Below, in pieces: positions 9,487 to 19,645 of a DNA stretch of 43,505 nucleotides; position 1 is the stretch's first letter; every line of letters starts with the position of its first letter. Below the pieces are notes generated by a model. That model ran no database searches and was not told the DNA's origin. It saw only the letters and a program-made list of their open reading frames with translations. Made by a program: the position numbers and the translations under genes. The DNA is taken from assembly GCA_020634415.1 (NCBI GenBank), contig JACKBT010000038.1, positions 1 to 43,505 on the forward strand, in the 5' to 3' direction. The DNA comes from Ardenticatenaceae bacterium (lineage in GTDB: Bacteria; Chloroflexota; Anaerolineae; Promineifilales; Promineifilaceae).

Positions 9487-10344
9487 TTATACCCCCTCTT
9501 CGCCGACGATGGCTTCATAGATGGTTTGTAACTCTTCATCGGAATAAAAATGGATGATGACGCGGCCGCCCTGACGGCCGCTTTTCAAATCCACCCGCGT
9601 GCCCAAACTGTCGCGGAACTTCATCTCCAGGGCGGCCAGTTCGGCTTTGGGAGTGGGGCGTTGTTTGACGGGCGGCTTCTTGTTGCCCAGCAGCTTTTGC
9701 ACAAGCTGTTCCGTCTGGCGCACATTGAAGCCGAGTTTGACAATTTGCTTCATGACACTGACTTGCATTTCGCTGGTAGGCAGGGAGGCCAGGTTTCGCG
9801 CATGGGCACCGCTGATACGGCCGTCCATCACCGCCTGCTGCACTTCTGTGGGCAATGTCAATATCCGCACCAGATTGGCTACCGTAGAGCGGCCTTTGCC
9901 CACTCTTTGTGCCACCTTTTCCTGCGTCATATCAAATTCATCCATCAACTGTTTATAAGCCAATGCCTCTTCCATCGCATTCAAATCGGCCCGCTGAATA
10001 TTTTCAATCAAAGCCAACTCCAGCATCTCTTGCGGCGTGGCTTCCTTAATAATAACGGGTAACTCTGTCAGCGCCGCTCTCTGTGCGGCGCGTAAACGCC
10101 GTTCACCAGCGATGAGAATGTATTTGCCCTCATTTTCGGTGACGATGAGGGGCTGGATGAGGCCATGTTCGCGGATGGAGTCGGCCAGTTCGTTGAGCTT
10201 TTCCTCATCCATCTGGCTGCGAGGTTGATGGGGGTTGGGTTCAATCTTGTCTATAGGCACGGTGCGCAGCCCGGACTGTGCCAAAGGGGTCTCTGTGGGG
10301 ATGAGGGCACCAAGCCCGGAACCTAAACCGCTCTTCTTTTTCAT
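9487..10344 (-). CDS. parB: Chromosome-partitioning protein ParB/Spo0J
   Basis: A 285-residue ParB CTPase and DNA-binding clamp. The N-terminus (MKKKSGLGSGLGALIP) is the typical ParA-interacting tail. The nuclease/CTP-binding domain at about 25-120 contains GERRLRA and ENIQRADLN. A helix-turn-helix at about 135-185 (MTQEKVAQRVGKGRSTVANL) recognises parS, and the C-terminus dimerises. It overlaps parA by four bases (ATGA), so translation is coupled. I found no canonical parS palindrome in the window, so the binding sites lie elsewhere. Confidence 0.95.
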   Translation of the reverse strand: MKKKSGLGSGLGALIPTETPLAQSGLRTVPIDKIEPNPHQPRSQMDEEKLNELADSIREHGLIQPLIVTENEGKYILIAGERRLRAAQRAALTELPVIIKEATPQEMLELALIENIQRADLNAMEEALAYKQLMDEFDMTQEKVAQRVGKGRSTVANLVRILTLPTEVQQAVMDGRISGAHARNLASLPTSEMQVSVMKQIVKLGFNVRQTEQLVQKLLGNKKPPVKQRPTPKAELAALEMKFRDSLGTRVDLKSGRQGGRVIIHFYSDEELQTIYEAIVGEEGV

Positions 10345-11114
10345 TTTGCTTTATCTCCCTTTACCAATTCCGCCGCTAACATTTTATAGGCTGTTGCGCC
10401 TGGCGATGTCGGTGCATAGATGTTGATGGGCTGGCCGAAGCTGGGGGCTTCGCTGAGACGGATGTTGCGTGGCACGATGGTGCGAAACACTTTGCCAGGA
10501 AAGTGCTTTTGCACCTCTTCTACGACCTCGCGGCTGAGGTTGGTGCGGCTGTCGTACATGGTCATGATGAGGCCGCGCACGTGCATTTGGGGGTTTAGAT
10601 ATTTTTGGACGAGGTTGACGGTTTGCATGAGCTGCCCCAGCCCTTCGAGGGCCAGATATTCGCATTGGACGGGGATGATGACACCATCGCGGGCGGCGGT
10701 GAGGGCGTTGATGCTGAGGAGGCTGAGGCTGGGGGGGCAGTCTATGAGGATGTAGTCGTAACGGCCGTCTATCGCCACCAAAATCTCCCGCAGCCTGTGT
10801 TCTCGCCCGATGGCTGTTACCAGTTCCACTTCGGCTCCGGCCAGGTTAGGGTGGGCGGGCAAGATGTCCATCTTGAAGGCGGGATGGGTGATGCAAACGG
10901 TGTTGAAATCGGCCGTATGTAGAAGCAACTCGTAGGTGGATTTCTCCATCTCATATTTATTGTAGCCCAGCCCAGAGGTGGCATTGGCTTGCGGGTCCAT
11001 ATCCACCAGCAGCACACGCCGTTTGGCGCTGGCGAGGAAACTGCTGAGGTTGATGGCGCTGGTGGTTTTGCCCACACCACCTTTTTGGTTGGCAATGGCG
11101 TAAATTTTAGTCAT
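10341..11114 (-). CDS. parA: Chromosome-partitioning ATPase ParA/Soj
   Basis: A 257-residue ParA-type P-loop ATPase. The deviant Walker A motif KGGVGKTTSAINL is at residues 10-22, the A' motif VDMDPQ near 38, and the Walker B-like block YILIDCPPSLS near 120. It forms ATP-dependent dimers on DNA and, with ParB, positions replicated origins. It is translationally coupled to parB. The upstream boundary is an iterated TAATTACG repeat shared with the PfkB stop codon. Only a weak GAG serves as Shine-Dalgarno. Confidence 0.95.
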   Translation of the reverse strand: MTKIYAIANQKGGVGKTTSAINLSSFLASAKRRVLLVDMDPQANATSGLGYNKYEMEKSTYELLLHTADFNTVCITHPAFKMDILPAHPNLAGAEVELVTAIGREHRLREILVAIDGRYDYILIDCPPSLSLLSINALTAARDGVIIPVQCEYLALEGLGQLMQTVNLVQKYLNPQMHVRGLIMTMYDSRTNLSREVVEEVQKHFPGKVFRTIVPRNIRLSEAPSFGQPINIYAPTSPGATAYKMLAAELVKGDKAK

Positions 11115-11117
11115 AGC

Positions 11118-11152
11118 TCTAATTACGTAATCACGTAATTACGTAATTACTC
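11118..11152. repeat. Iterated ACGTAATT word element
   Basis: TAATTACGTAATCACGTAAT followed by TACGTAATTAC lies between parA and the PfkB gene. Its left end is three bases from the parA start, and its right end supplies the last codons and stop of the PfkB gene. The word is self-complementary (ATTACGTAAT). It is related in style to the GGTAATT elements. Confidence 0.65.
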
Positions 11153-11963
11153 GTTTAATTGCATCCAGTTTAGCATCTAAACCTGCCTGGGTGACAGATT
11201 GGGAGGCGATTTTGTTGGCAAAACGGGCGGCTTCCCAGGGGTTGCCATCTGTTTGGTAGAGGCGGTAGAGGAAGGCGGCGGCGAAAATGTCGCCAGCGCC
11301 AGTTGGCTCGACCTGGCGGACGATGGGTGTGGGAATGTGGCGCACTTCATCGCCGAGAAAGACGGTGCAGCCTTTTTCGCCATCGGTCATGACGAGCAGG
11401 CGTGACCACTGCCGATATTGGTCGAGCATGGCCCTGTCGAGCAGGTCTTCGTAGCTGAGGATAACGGCTGCGGCATGGGGCAGTATCCAGGCGGCGGCTT
11501 CCCAGGCGCGGGCATAGACATGTTTGTTTTCGTCCCAGCGGCGCAGCCAGCCCTGGGGTGTCATGCCGATGAGGCTGTTGCTGAAGAGGTCTACGATGTT
11601 GGGGTCTACTTCGTTGGTGAGGGGGGCTAGATGGACGATGGCGGCTCGATGCCAATCTTGGGGAACATCGGTTGGGGTGATGGGGGCGGCGACGTGGTGC
11701 AGGAGTTGGTGACGGCCGTTTGCGGTGTAGATGTTTTCAAAGGTTGATGTGTATTCAGTGGGGATGGCCTGCACCTGAATGCCTGGCAGGGCTTGCTGCC
11801 AATTGTAATCAGCGGCGGCACTGGAGAGAACGGCCGTTTCTAGCCCCAATGTCTGTGCAGTACGACCTGAGTAGGCGACTGTGCCCCCGATGGTTGTGCC
11901 AGTTGGGGTTAAATCGGCCGTTATGTGCCCAATTACCAGATAGTCAATCTTATTTATGCTCAT
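11139..11963 (-). CDS. PfkB/ribokinase family carbohydrate kinase
   Basis: A 274-residue kinase of the ribokinase fold. The C-terminal PfkB signature EPTGAGDIFAAAFL contains the anion hole and catalytic Asp (GAGD). It is preceded by VTDGEKGCTVFLGDE, typical of the ATP-binding lid. The N-terminal GHITADL and GGTVAYSGRTAQTLG match the sugar-binding side. It is at the short end of the family, about 275 rather than 300 or more residues. The substrate is unknown. The final residues and stop fall inside an iterated ACGTAATT repeat, so the C-terminus may have been changed by repeat insertion. It is the first gene of the minus-strand run that continues with parAB and has no obvious functional link to it. 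Confidence 0.85.
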   Translation of the reverse strand: MSINKIDYLVIGHITADLTPTGTTIGGTVAYSGRTAQTLGLETAVLSSAAADYNWQQALPGIQVQAIPTEYTSTFENIYTANGRHQLLHHVAAPITPTDVPQDWHRAAIVHLAPLTNEVDPNIVDLFSNSLIGMTPQGWLRRWDENKHVYARAWEAAAWILPHAAAVILSYEDLLDRAMLDQYRQWSRLLVMTDGEKGCTVFLGDEVRHIPTPIVRQVEPTGAGDIFAAAFLYRLYQTDGNPWEAARFANKIASQSVTQAGLDAKLDAIKRVIT

Positions 11964-11998
11964 TTTTTAGGGGCTTTCCCAAAAGTGTTTTTGTTGTT

Positions 11999-12056
11999 TG
12001 GGAGACTGGAGATTGGAGACTGGAGATTTTAATCTCCAGTCTCCAATCTCTAATCT
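11999..12056. repeat. Palindromic iterated-word element (GGAGATT/GGAGACT), full copy
   Basis: A 21-bp arm at 12008-12028, starting GGAGATTGGAGACTGG, is followed by two T residues and then its complement at 12031-12051, with the outermost pair a G/T mismatch. It lies in the divergent gap between the PfkB gene and the FtsB-like gene. The right arm is the same as at 29126-29146 and 34559-34579 apart from its last base. Confidence 0.85.
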
Positions 12057-12138
12057 GCAATGGGTAATTGTAAAACGGAAAGCAGAAAAGGTAAAACGTA
12101 TTGCGTTGCCAGCCAATCGGGGCTAAGATTTGTTCGTC

Positions 12139-12555
12139 ATGCGTGAAAGATTTTTTCGACAACGGCCGTTACTCACTTTACCCCAAATTTTGGTCTTGCT
12201 GATTGTTGTCGCCGCCTTGTTTATAGCCCTGGATTTGAACCGTCGGGCGCAGGCGGGGCAGTTGGTTGGGGTGGGCGAAGATGCGTTGCAGGCTGAGGCA
12301 GAGGCGGAATCTACCCGGCAGGTGGAACTGCAAGCAACGCTAACTTATGTGCAGAGTGATGATTTTGTGTCGGCCTATGCGCGTGATGAGGCCGGGCAAT
12401 TGCTACCGGGCGAAAAACGGATCGTGCCTCTCCTCATTGAAGCCACACCACAGCCAACGGCCGTTCCCAACCCCACCCCCGATCCTGCCGAGAGTGCCCA
12501 ACCCTGGCAGGCCTGGTGGCACTTGCTAACTGACGCGCCCTATCCAACGCAGTAA
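12139..12555 (+). CDS. FtsB/DivIC-like septum formation initiator protein
   Basis: A 138-residue bitopic protein. A short basic cytoplasmic N-terminus (MRERFFRQRP) and one membrane helix at about 15-31 (LVLLIVVAALFIAL) precede a Glu/Ala-rich coiled coil at about 45-70. The block YARDEAGQLLPGEKRIVPL is the characteristic end of the FtsB/DivIC family, and a Pro-rich tail follows. Family members form the FtsQLB/DivIB-FtsL complex that licenses septal peptidoglycan synthesis. The order TM, coil, then ARxE..PGE is the evidence; overall similarity in this family is always low. A TTG at 12130 would add three residues. No strong Shine-Dalgarno is visible. Confidence 0.75.
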   Translation: MRERFFRQRPLLTLPQILVLLIVVAALFIALDLNRRAQAGQLVGVGEDALQAEAEAESTRQVELQATLTYVQSDDFVSAYARDEAGQLLPGEKRIVPLLIEATPQPTAVPNPTPDPAESAQPWQAWWHLLTDAPYPTQ

Positions 12556-12623
12556 TTACAATATAATCGGTTCATTACTTTAAGGCATACTGCTGCTTTT
12601 CGGACAATTGATCGTCTATTCAA

Positions 12624-14117
12624 ATGTTGGCTTTCCACATCCTTGCTTCGCTGGTCATTTTGGCTACCACTGCCTGGCTTTGGCGCTATCACCGCGAACG
12701 TTTTTGGCTGCTAGATGCCTTGTTTGGCCTGGTGCTTTTTGAACTGCTGCAGGCTGTATTGACTTCTTTGGGCTTGTTGGATGGGGAGTGGCTGCGGCTG
12801 GGGCTGCGCTTGATCAGTTGGGGGGTGTTGTTAAAGGCAGCTACGCCTGGCTGGTACATAACGAGTATTGTGTTGGGGGCTTTGTTGGTCATGGCGGCCC
12901 TCCCTTTTGTGGCTGGCGGTGACTTTTTGATGTGGGGGTTTTTAACGGCCGTTCCTCTCCTCGCCTTGTGGACAACCAGCCAACAGCACCAACTCCATCT
13001 CCCCATCATCGCGCCGTCCCTTCCGAGTGCCTCCCTGCGCCCGGTCAGTGTTAAGGGTGATGTGACGACAGAGATGATCGTTTCCCAGCGGCCCATTTTG
13101 GAATGTCTGGTGGAAGGTATTATTTTCAGCGGACAGTCTGGGCTGATTGAGTATGCCAACCAGGCAGCAGCGCTGATGTTGGGCATTGACCGCGAGGAGA
13201 TGCTTGAACACCCTGTGACCGACATTTTAGCCCATGTTCCCATGTTGGGTGACAGCAATGTGAACCATTTTGAGATGAACGGCCGTGTCATCGAAGGGCA
13301 AATGAGCATCGTCTACAATCAAGCTGGCTCGGCCCAGGGAACGGTCGCCATTTTGCGTGACATCACCGCCCGCTATCAGGCCGAAATGGCTCGCGATGAA
13401 TTTTTAACAACAGTTTCACACGAACTGCGCACGCCTCTCACCGCCATAAAAGGCTATGTAGAACTCCTGGCAAGTGGGGCTGGTGGCAATATTTCTGCTC
13501 ATCAAAAAAGTTTTCTGGCTACAATTCAACGCAATGTGAACCGCATGGTGCAGCTTATCAACAGCCTAATTTTTGCTACGACCATTCGCAGCGGCCGTTT
13601 AGAATACAGCACCGGCCCCACCGATCTGGCCCGCTTAATAGACCAGCTTGCCCGCGAAAACCAACCCAAGGCCGCCGAATCTGGTCAAAAAATCACGCTC
13701 GATCTGGCTGATAATATCGTGCCTGTGCAAGCCGATCCCATGCACATGGAAACGATCATTGGCGAACTGCTGCAAAATGCCATGAAGTACAATCGGCCAG
13801 GGGGCAGCATTCATATCCGGGCCTATGTCGAGAGGAATGAGCCAGCAAATCATCAAGTTTTTGCGGTGGTCAACATTGAGGATGAAGGCATTGGTATTGC
13901 GGATAATGATCGCGGCCACATTTTCGAGGAATTTTATAGACCTGACAAAAGTACCAATCAGGTTCGTGCAGGGGGAATGGGGATGGGGTTGTCTATTGTG
14001 AAGGCGTTGGTGGAGGCGTATAACGGCCGTATCTGGTTCAACAGCACAGAAAACAAAGGCAGCACCTTCACCTTCATTATCCCCGTGCACCAGTCCAACG
14101 AACTACCACCAGCCTAA
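12624..14117 (+). CDS. Membrane sensor histidine kinase with PAS domain
   Basis: A 497-residue protein. Four hydrophobic segments lie in residues 1-120. A PAS domain spans about 155-250 (ILECLVEGIIFSGQSGLIEYANQAA then ILRDITAR). The HisKA domain carries the phospho-accepting His266 in SHELRTPLTAIKGY. The ATPase domain has an N box near NAMKYNRPGG, a G1 box in DEGIGIAD and a G2 box in GGMGMGLSIVKALVE. It should autophosphorylate and pass the phosphate to a response regulator, but no receiver gene is adjacent, so it is an orphan kinase. No clear Shine-Dalgarno lies before the ATG. A TATAAT at 12562-12567 may be its -10 element, but the -35 is poor. Confidence 0.9.
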   Translation: MLAFHILASLVILATTAWLWRYHRERFWLLDALFGLVLFELLQAVLTSLGLLDGEWLRLGLRLISWGVLLKAATPGWYITSIVLGALLVMAALPFVAGGDFLMWGFLTAVPLLALWTTSQQHQLHLPIIAPSLPSASLRPVSVKGDVTTEMIVSQRPILECLVEGIIFSGQSGLIEYANQAAALMLGIDREEMLEHPVTDILAHVPMLGDSNVNHFEMNGRVIEGQMSIVYNQAGSAQGTVAILRDITARYQAEMARDEFLTTVSHELRTPLTAIKGYVELLASGAGGNISAHQKSFLATIQRNVNRMVQLINSLIFATTIRSGRLEYSTGPTDLARLIDQLARENQPKAAESGQKITLDLADNIVPVQADPMHMETIIGELLQNAMKYNRPGGSIHIRAYVERNEPANHQVFAVVNIEDEGIGIADNDRGHIFEEFYRPDKSTNQVRAGGMGMGLSIVKALVEAYNGRIWFNSTENKGSTFTFIIPVHQSNELPPA

Positions 14118-14226
14118 TATCAATTCCCCTAAATTTGCGGCAAAATCAAAATTCCCACATAATGCCCCGGCAACTCTTTTGTGCATTACAAATTTAGATA
14201 TGTCAAAAATACACTATTTGCCATCC

Positions 14227-14290
14227 AACTTTACATATGCTAAACTATATGTAAAGTTGAAGTTTACATATTATTTTTATATGTAAAGTT
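14227..14290. promoter_or_regulatory. Cluster of four ATATGTAAAGTT-type sites in alternating orientation
   Basis: The 203-bp gap before the first CpaB-like gene is A/T-rich. It contains AACTTTACATAT (14227-14238), ATATGTAAAGTT (14247-14258), AAGTTTACATAT (14260-14271, one mismatch) and ATATGTAAAGTT (14279-14290). Centre-to-centre spacings are about 20, 13 and 19 bases. Half-like ATATGTCA near 14194 and TGACATAT near 14296 flank them. Alternating inverted copies close to a helical repeat fit a cooperative repressor or activator operator. No regulator is identified. Confidence 0.6.
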
Positions 14291-14320
14291 CAAATTGACA
14301 TATTGCCGAGGGACAGGACT

Positions 14321-15508
14321 ATGAACCGCCGGACAATTGCGATAATTGTATTCGTTGTAGGTATTGTGCTACTTTCCGTAGTAGGCTTACTCTTCCTTCA
14401 AGGACAAGGGGCCGGCAGCACAAACGAACAACCTACACCCCAAGTTAACGAACAAGGCACACCCATTGCTACTGTAGAGGGAGCACCTCCCCCTAGCGAA
14501 GAACTGCCCAGTGACCTGCCACCTATGCTGGAGGTTGTCGTCTCTTTACAAACCGTGCCTCGTGGTTGGCGCATCACCGAAAATGAAGTCACAACCGATA
14601 TGCGTGTAGCTAGCTCCGTGCCCAGCAATGTCATCTTCAGAGTTGAAGATGTTATTGGCAAATATGCCCGAACAGACATTTACCAGGGTGAAACCTTTAC
14701 CTTTGCTGACATAGCCGAAGACTTAACCCTAATTGGGGCTGAAGATTACGGGCCTTCCTCGCTGATTCCCCCCGGCTTTATCGCTGCCTCTTTGCCCATT
14801 GATCGGCTTTCCTCTGTTGCTTACGGGGCCGAAGTAGGTGACTATGTAGACATTATGATCACCTTCCTCTTCTCTGAAATTGACGAGGAGTTTCAAACAT
14901 TTCTGCCCAATGCGGCTATCTTATATGCCGATCCTACTCTGGAAGAAACAGATGCTCCCCCACTACTAGATGAAGGCATACTATTTCTTGATCCATTCGG
15001 CCGATTTGAAGAACTGGATACTGGAGAGTTGGTTTTTGTCAGCCCATCTGAGCAGCGGCGGCCTGTTCCTATCTCCATGATTTTGCAAAATGCTAAAGTC
15101 ATTCAGGTAGGAGCCTATGATGTTGTGGAAGGAGTTGTTACACCCACACCTTCACCTGCTCCTCCAGAAGAAGGTGAACCAACCCCCACCCCGGCACCCA
15201 TTGCTGCCGCCACGCCCACACCAGAACCACCATTGGTTATTGTTCTGGCCTTACAACCACAACAACAGCTATTTCTAAAATATGCTATTGAATCCAATGC
15301 CGACATTGATCTTGCCTTAAGAGGTGTCAACGATGGACAGCTTTATGAGGTGGAAAATGTTGACATGAATTTATTCCTCGAACGTTTCGACATCGAAGTT
15401 CCACCAAACTTCAATTATTCTGTTGACAAGGTGATTGTCCCGATTGTGCCCGAACTTCCAGGTGGGCTTGGTGATACGACTACTACTGACGATTCTGGGG
15501 CCGAATAA
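14321..15508 (+). CDS. CpaB/RcpC-like protein, copy 1 (Flp pilus assembly type SAF domain)
   Basis: A 395-residue protein. A basic N-terminus and one membrane helix at about 6-27 are followed by a Pro/Thr/Glu-rich linker. A SAF-like domain at about 65-130 begins EVVVSLQTVPRG and contains a VIGKYARTDIYQGE segment. An RcpC-type region follows from about 145, including GDYVDIMITF and a late PQQQLFLKYAIE block, with a Pro/Thr-rich insert (about 275-300). CpaB family proteins act at the outer envelope in tight-adherence pilus assembly. I start at the ATG at 14321, which has AGG upstream; a TTG at 14303 is possible. Base use is more A/T-rich than the neighbours and ACGGCCGT is absent, which may indicate a different history. 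No cpaA/cpaF/tad genes are in the window. Confidence 0.75.
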   Translation: MNRRTIAIIVFVVGIVLLSVVGLLFLQGQGAGSTNEQPTPQVNEQGTPIATVEGAPPPSEELPSDLPPMLEVVVSLQTVPRGWRITENEVTTDMRVASSVPSNVIFRVEDVIGKYARTDIYQGETFTFADIAEDLTLIGAEDYGPSSLIPPGFIAASLPIDRLSSVAYGAEVGDYVDIMITFLFSEIDEEFQTFLPNAAILYADPTLEETDAPPLLDEGILFLDPFGRFEELDTGELVFVSPSEQRRPVPISMILQNAKVIQVGAYDVVEGVVTPTPSPAPPEEGEPTPTPAPIAAATPTPEPPLVIVLALQPQQQLFLKYAIESNADIDLALRGVNDGQLYEVENVDMNLFLERFDIEVPPNFNYSVDKVIVPIVPELPGGLGDTTTTDDSGAE

Positions 15509-15565
15509 TGGAACCTGAGATAAGCGGGAAATTGGCTCAACCCTAGCAAAAAGGAATTCTTGATT

Positions 15566-16963
15566 ATGCGCCCAAGAACTTTCATTCTCGTAATTTTGAT
15601 AGTTGTTGTGCTGGCAGTGCTGGCTGTCCTCTACTTCATCAGCCGTTCTAATGGTGCGTTAGGCGGTGGTGATGAGCAAGCAACTGAAACACAAGAAGGT
15701 GAGGTGGCTGATGGTGAACAGGGACCAGTTGAACCCTTGCCTACGGCAACACCTGCGGTGTTTTTGCAAAATGTCATTGTTGCCAAATATGATTTACCAG
15801 TTGGAACCCGCTTAAGTGAAGATTTACTTGAGATGGAACAACGTCCTAATACCAATATTGCTCTACAAGGTGGTTATGCCTTTGACAATATTGAAGAACT
15901 GGTTGGTCAGCTTATAAAAGTAGATATTCAAAAAGGCGATGCGGTTTTAAGACCGATGTTGGCTATTGAAGCGGCTGATTTAGCCTCTTTTGGTTCGGAT
16001 CTTTCTCTCTATGTTGATCGCGGTAAGGTGGCGGTTGCTTTTCCACTTTATCCGTTTGTGACCCCCAGTTTACTTCCCATAGAATATTTAAACGCTTCTT
16101 TGAATGAGGGTGGCGATGTCTTACTTCAGATTTTGCAGCGTGTTGCTCAGGAAAAGGGCATTGCCTTTAGTATGCGGCCGGGTGATCATGTAGACATCAT
16201 GATGACGGCCCAGATTGTTGAGATTGATCCTGAATTTAGGACAGCGTTACCCAATGTATCTGAGCGGGTTATTGAATCGGAATTAGCCGAAGGTTTTCTG
16301 TTTTTCTTTCCCGAAACTTCTCAAGGACGTTTGCAATTTATTCCTGAAATTAACCAGGTTGTGCAAATAGTCCCCAGTTTCGTTTCCAATGCTTCCCTTG
16401 ATGGACCTATTCCCAAGCGAGTTACGCAGTTAGCGATTCAACAAGCAGAGGTGTTATGGGTCGGCACCTGGTTTAATCGGGAAGAACTGGAGAAGTTAGT
16501 GTTTGAGACATCTCTTAATTCAGCTGCTGGGCAAGCATCGAACCAGGAAGGTGAGGAGGCAACAGATGAAGGGGCCGAGCAGCAGGTCTTTTTTGATGAA
16601 CTTCCTTCTGCGCCGTCGCGGCTTAACCTTAGACCGGATGTTGTTATTTTGAGTATGGAACCTCAGGATGCAATTGCGCTAAAGTGGGCCATTGAACGGG
16701 GTATAGATATTGATCTGGCATTGCGGGCACAGGGTGATGAGCAGAGTTTTGAGACGGCTAGTGTTAGCTTATTCCAGATTATTGAGCAAGGTGGGGTAGC
16801 TGTGCCACCACCGGTAGATTTTGACTTGCAACCCCGTCCTGAAGGGGTGACGATTCCTGTTATTCCTGACTCTATTTTGTCATTGAATATTACGACGGCC
16901 GGTACAGATACTGTTATTGAGTATCAGGAAATCTATACAGGTTTAGATTCAAGTGGTCAATGA
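15566..16963 (+). CDS. CpaB/RcpC-like protein, copy 2
   Basis: A 465-residue paralogue of the preceding gene, 57 bases downstream. It has a basic N-terminus (MRPRTF), a membrane helix at about 7-25 and an acidic/Gln linker. A SAF-like domain at about 70-135 (VIVAKYDLPVGTRLSEDLLEM, then VGQLIKVDIQKGDAVLRPM) is followed by an RcpC-like region with PGDHVDIMMTAQI. A final PQDAIALKWAIERG block matches copy 1's PQQQLFLKYAIE. AAGGA lies ten bases before this ATG; a TTG at 15560 (two residues longer) is closer to it and also plausible. The pair probably forms an operon and arose by duplication. Like copy 1, it has no ACGGCCGT. Confidence 0.75.
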   Translation: MRPRTFILVILIVVVLAVLAVLYFISRSNGALGGGDEQATETQEGEVADGEQGPVEPLPTATPAVFLQNVIVAKYDLPVGTRLSEDLLEMEQRPNTNIALQGGYAFDNIEELVGQLIKVDIQKGDAVLRPMLAIEAADLASFGSDLSLYVDRGKVAVAFPLYPFVTPSLLPIEYLNASLNEGGDVLLQILQRVAQEKGIAFSMRPGDHVDIMMTAQIVEIDPEFRTALPNVSERVIESELAEGFLFFFPETSQGRLQFIPEINQVVQIVPSFVSNASLDGPIPKRVTQLAIQQAEVLWVGTWFNREELEKLVFETSLNSAAGQASNQEGEEATDEGAEQQVFFDELPSAPSRLNLRPDVVILSMEPQDAIALKWAIERGIDIDLALRAQGDEQSFETASVSLFQIIEQGGVAVPPPVDFDLQPRPEGVTIPVIPDSILSLNITTAGTDTVIEYQEIYTGLDSSGQ

Positions 16964-17042
16964 TCACTTTTTTGAACCTGTTTCAGTATACTGGCAAGGT
17001 TTTTTTATCTGCTAAAGAATTGTGCAACTTGGGGAGGGTGCT

Positions 17043-17747
17043 TTGACACTTGATATACCCGAAAATTATGACCCATCTGCTTATGAACGGCCGTCCGTCA
17101 CCGTAGATGTGGTCATTTTTTCATTAGTGGGGGACGATCTCAAGGTGCTGCTCATCAAGCGCAAGGCCAAGCCTTTTGCTGGTGTCTGGGCTATCCCTGG
17201 CGGCTTTGTGCAGATGGATGAATCGTTGGAAGCGGCGGCGGCACGAGAATTGGAGGAGGAAACGGCCGTTACCAACGTCTACATCGAGCAGCTTTACACC
17301 TTTGGTGATCCCCACCGCGACCCTCGTACCCGTGTTATCACTGTCGCCTACTTTGCCCTTGTCCCCTACGATGCCATTCAGCATCGCCCTGGCGATGATG
17401 CCGCCGAAACAGCCTGGTTCAGCATGTTCAATCTCCCCGAACTGGCCTTCGACCACGCCGAGATATTAGATTACGCCTTCACCCGCCTGCGCTACAAACT
17501 AGAATACACATCTGTTGGTTTTGAACTGTTGCCTGATGTGTTTACCCTTTCCGAACTACAAAAGGCTTACGAAATTATTCTGGGTGAACAGCTAGACAAA
17601 CGCAACTTCCGCCGCAAAATCCTATCGGCCGATATTCTGGAGTACACCGGCAAAAAGAAAAAGGACGGCGAAGGCCGTCCCGCAAAACTGTACCAATATC
17701 AAAAAGACGCGGTAGCCGAAGTTAAAACGCGGCGATTATTTCCCTAG
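17043..17747 (+). CDS. Nudix domain protein with C-terminal winged helix (NrtR-like)
   Basis: A 234-residue protein. The Nudix box runs from Gly54 to Val76 (GFVQMDE, then REL-EEE-T-A-V). It keeps Glu60, Arg68, Glu69 and the Glu pair, but Ala75 replaces the usual Gly. Residues about 150-225 (FTLSELQKAYEIILG, then FRRKILSADILEYTG) form the winged-helix region seen in NrtR-type regulators, which sense ADP-ribose and repress NAD-related genes. It may be a regulator, an ADP-ribose pyrophosphatase or both. I start at TTG 17043 because GGGGAGGG ends four bases upstream; GTG 17022 is the longer alternative but would place that sequence inside the gene. It overlaps the convergent DtxR-type gene by four bases. 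Confidence 0.8.
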   Translation: MTLDIPENYDPSAYERPSVTVDVVIFSLVGDDLKVLLIKRKAKPFAGVWAIPGGFVQMDESLEAAAARELEEETAVTNVYIEQLYTFGDPHRDPRTRVITVAYFALVPYDAIQHRPGDDAAETAWFSMFNLPELAFDHAEILDYAFTRLRYKLEYTSVGFELLPDVFTLSELQKAYEIILGEQLDKRNFRRKILSADILEYTGKKKKDGEGRPAKLYQYQKDAVAEVKTRRLFP

Positions 17748-18406
17748 CCCCCTGTGGGCAGCACCCAAAGCGAACGCGCCAACTCAATCCCCAAAACAAC
17801 CTCATCTCTATCTAACCGCAGCCGCATGGGGCCATTAAAAGGGGCACGGCCCACAATTTCAAAATTCACCTGCGGCACCAGACCTAATGAAGCAAAATAG
17901 CGCAGCTTTTCGGGATCATGTGTGCGCACCCGACTGACAGCACCTCTGAAGCCAACATTTAAATTAATGATGCACACATCATTGACTTCGGGTAGATTGC
18001 CGTCGGCATCAGGAATGGGTTCACCATGCGGGCAGCGAGTGGGGAAGTTTGTCATTTCGGCCATGCGCTCGGTGATGGTGTCGTTTAGCCCTTTGCCCAA
18101 ATTGTCGGCATGTTCGTGGGCCTCATCCCAGGTAAAGCCCATGACATTGACGAGGAAAACCTCCAGAACGCGATGGCGGCGCAGCTCCTTCAGAGCTTCG
18201 CGGCGGCCTAATTCGGTTAATTCGGCTCCCTGATAGGGCACACGCTCGACATAACCAGCAGCCTGCAAACGGCGTAACATGCGCGGCACGGCCGGTGCGG
18301 AAACATCAAGCCGTTCAGCCAGGCCAGTGGTGCTGACGGTGTCTGCATCTTCTTGCAGCCGATACATCTCGGCTAAATATTCACGCATGGCCGCACTAGG
18401 TTGCAT
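17744..18406 (-). CDS. DtxR/MntR-type metal-dependent transcriptional regulator
   Basis: A 220-residue repressor. The winged helix-turn-helix is at about 1-65 (EYLAEMYRL, then TTGLAERLDVSAPAVPRMLRRLQAAGYVE). The metal-binding dimerisation domain at about 70-140 (HRVLEVFLVNVMGFTWDEAHEHAD, then CPHGEPIP) carries the expected Glu, His and Cys ligands. A FeoA/SH3-like domain follows at about 150-215. The family binds Fe2+ or Mn2+ and represses uptake genes. AGGAG precedes the start. Its targets are not evident nearby, since no metal transporter is present in the window. Confidence 0.9.
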   Translation of the reverse strand: MQPSAAMREYLAEMYRLQEDADTVSTTGLAERLDVSAPAVPRMLRRLQAAGYVERVPYQGAELTELGRREALKELRRHRVLEVFLVNVMGFTWDEAHEHADNLGKGLNDTITERMAEMTNFPTRCPHGEPIPDADGNLPEVNDVCIINLNVGFRGAVSRVRTHDPEKLRYFASLGLVPQVNFEIVGRAPFNGPMRLRLDRDEVVLGIELARSLWVLPTGG

Positions 18407-18419
18407 TCAGTTCTCCTGA

Positions 18420-19622
<1,203 letters not shown>

Positions 19623-19645
19623 TCCCGTAACTACGTAACAAACTT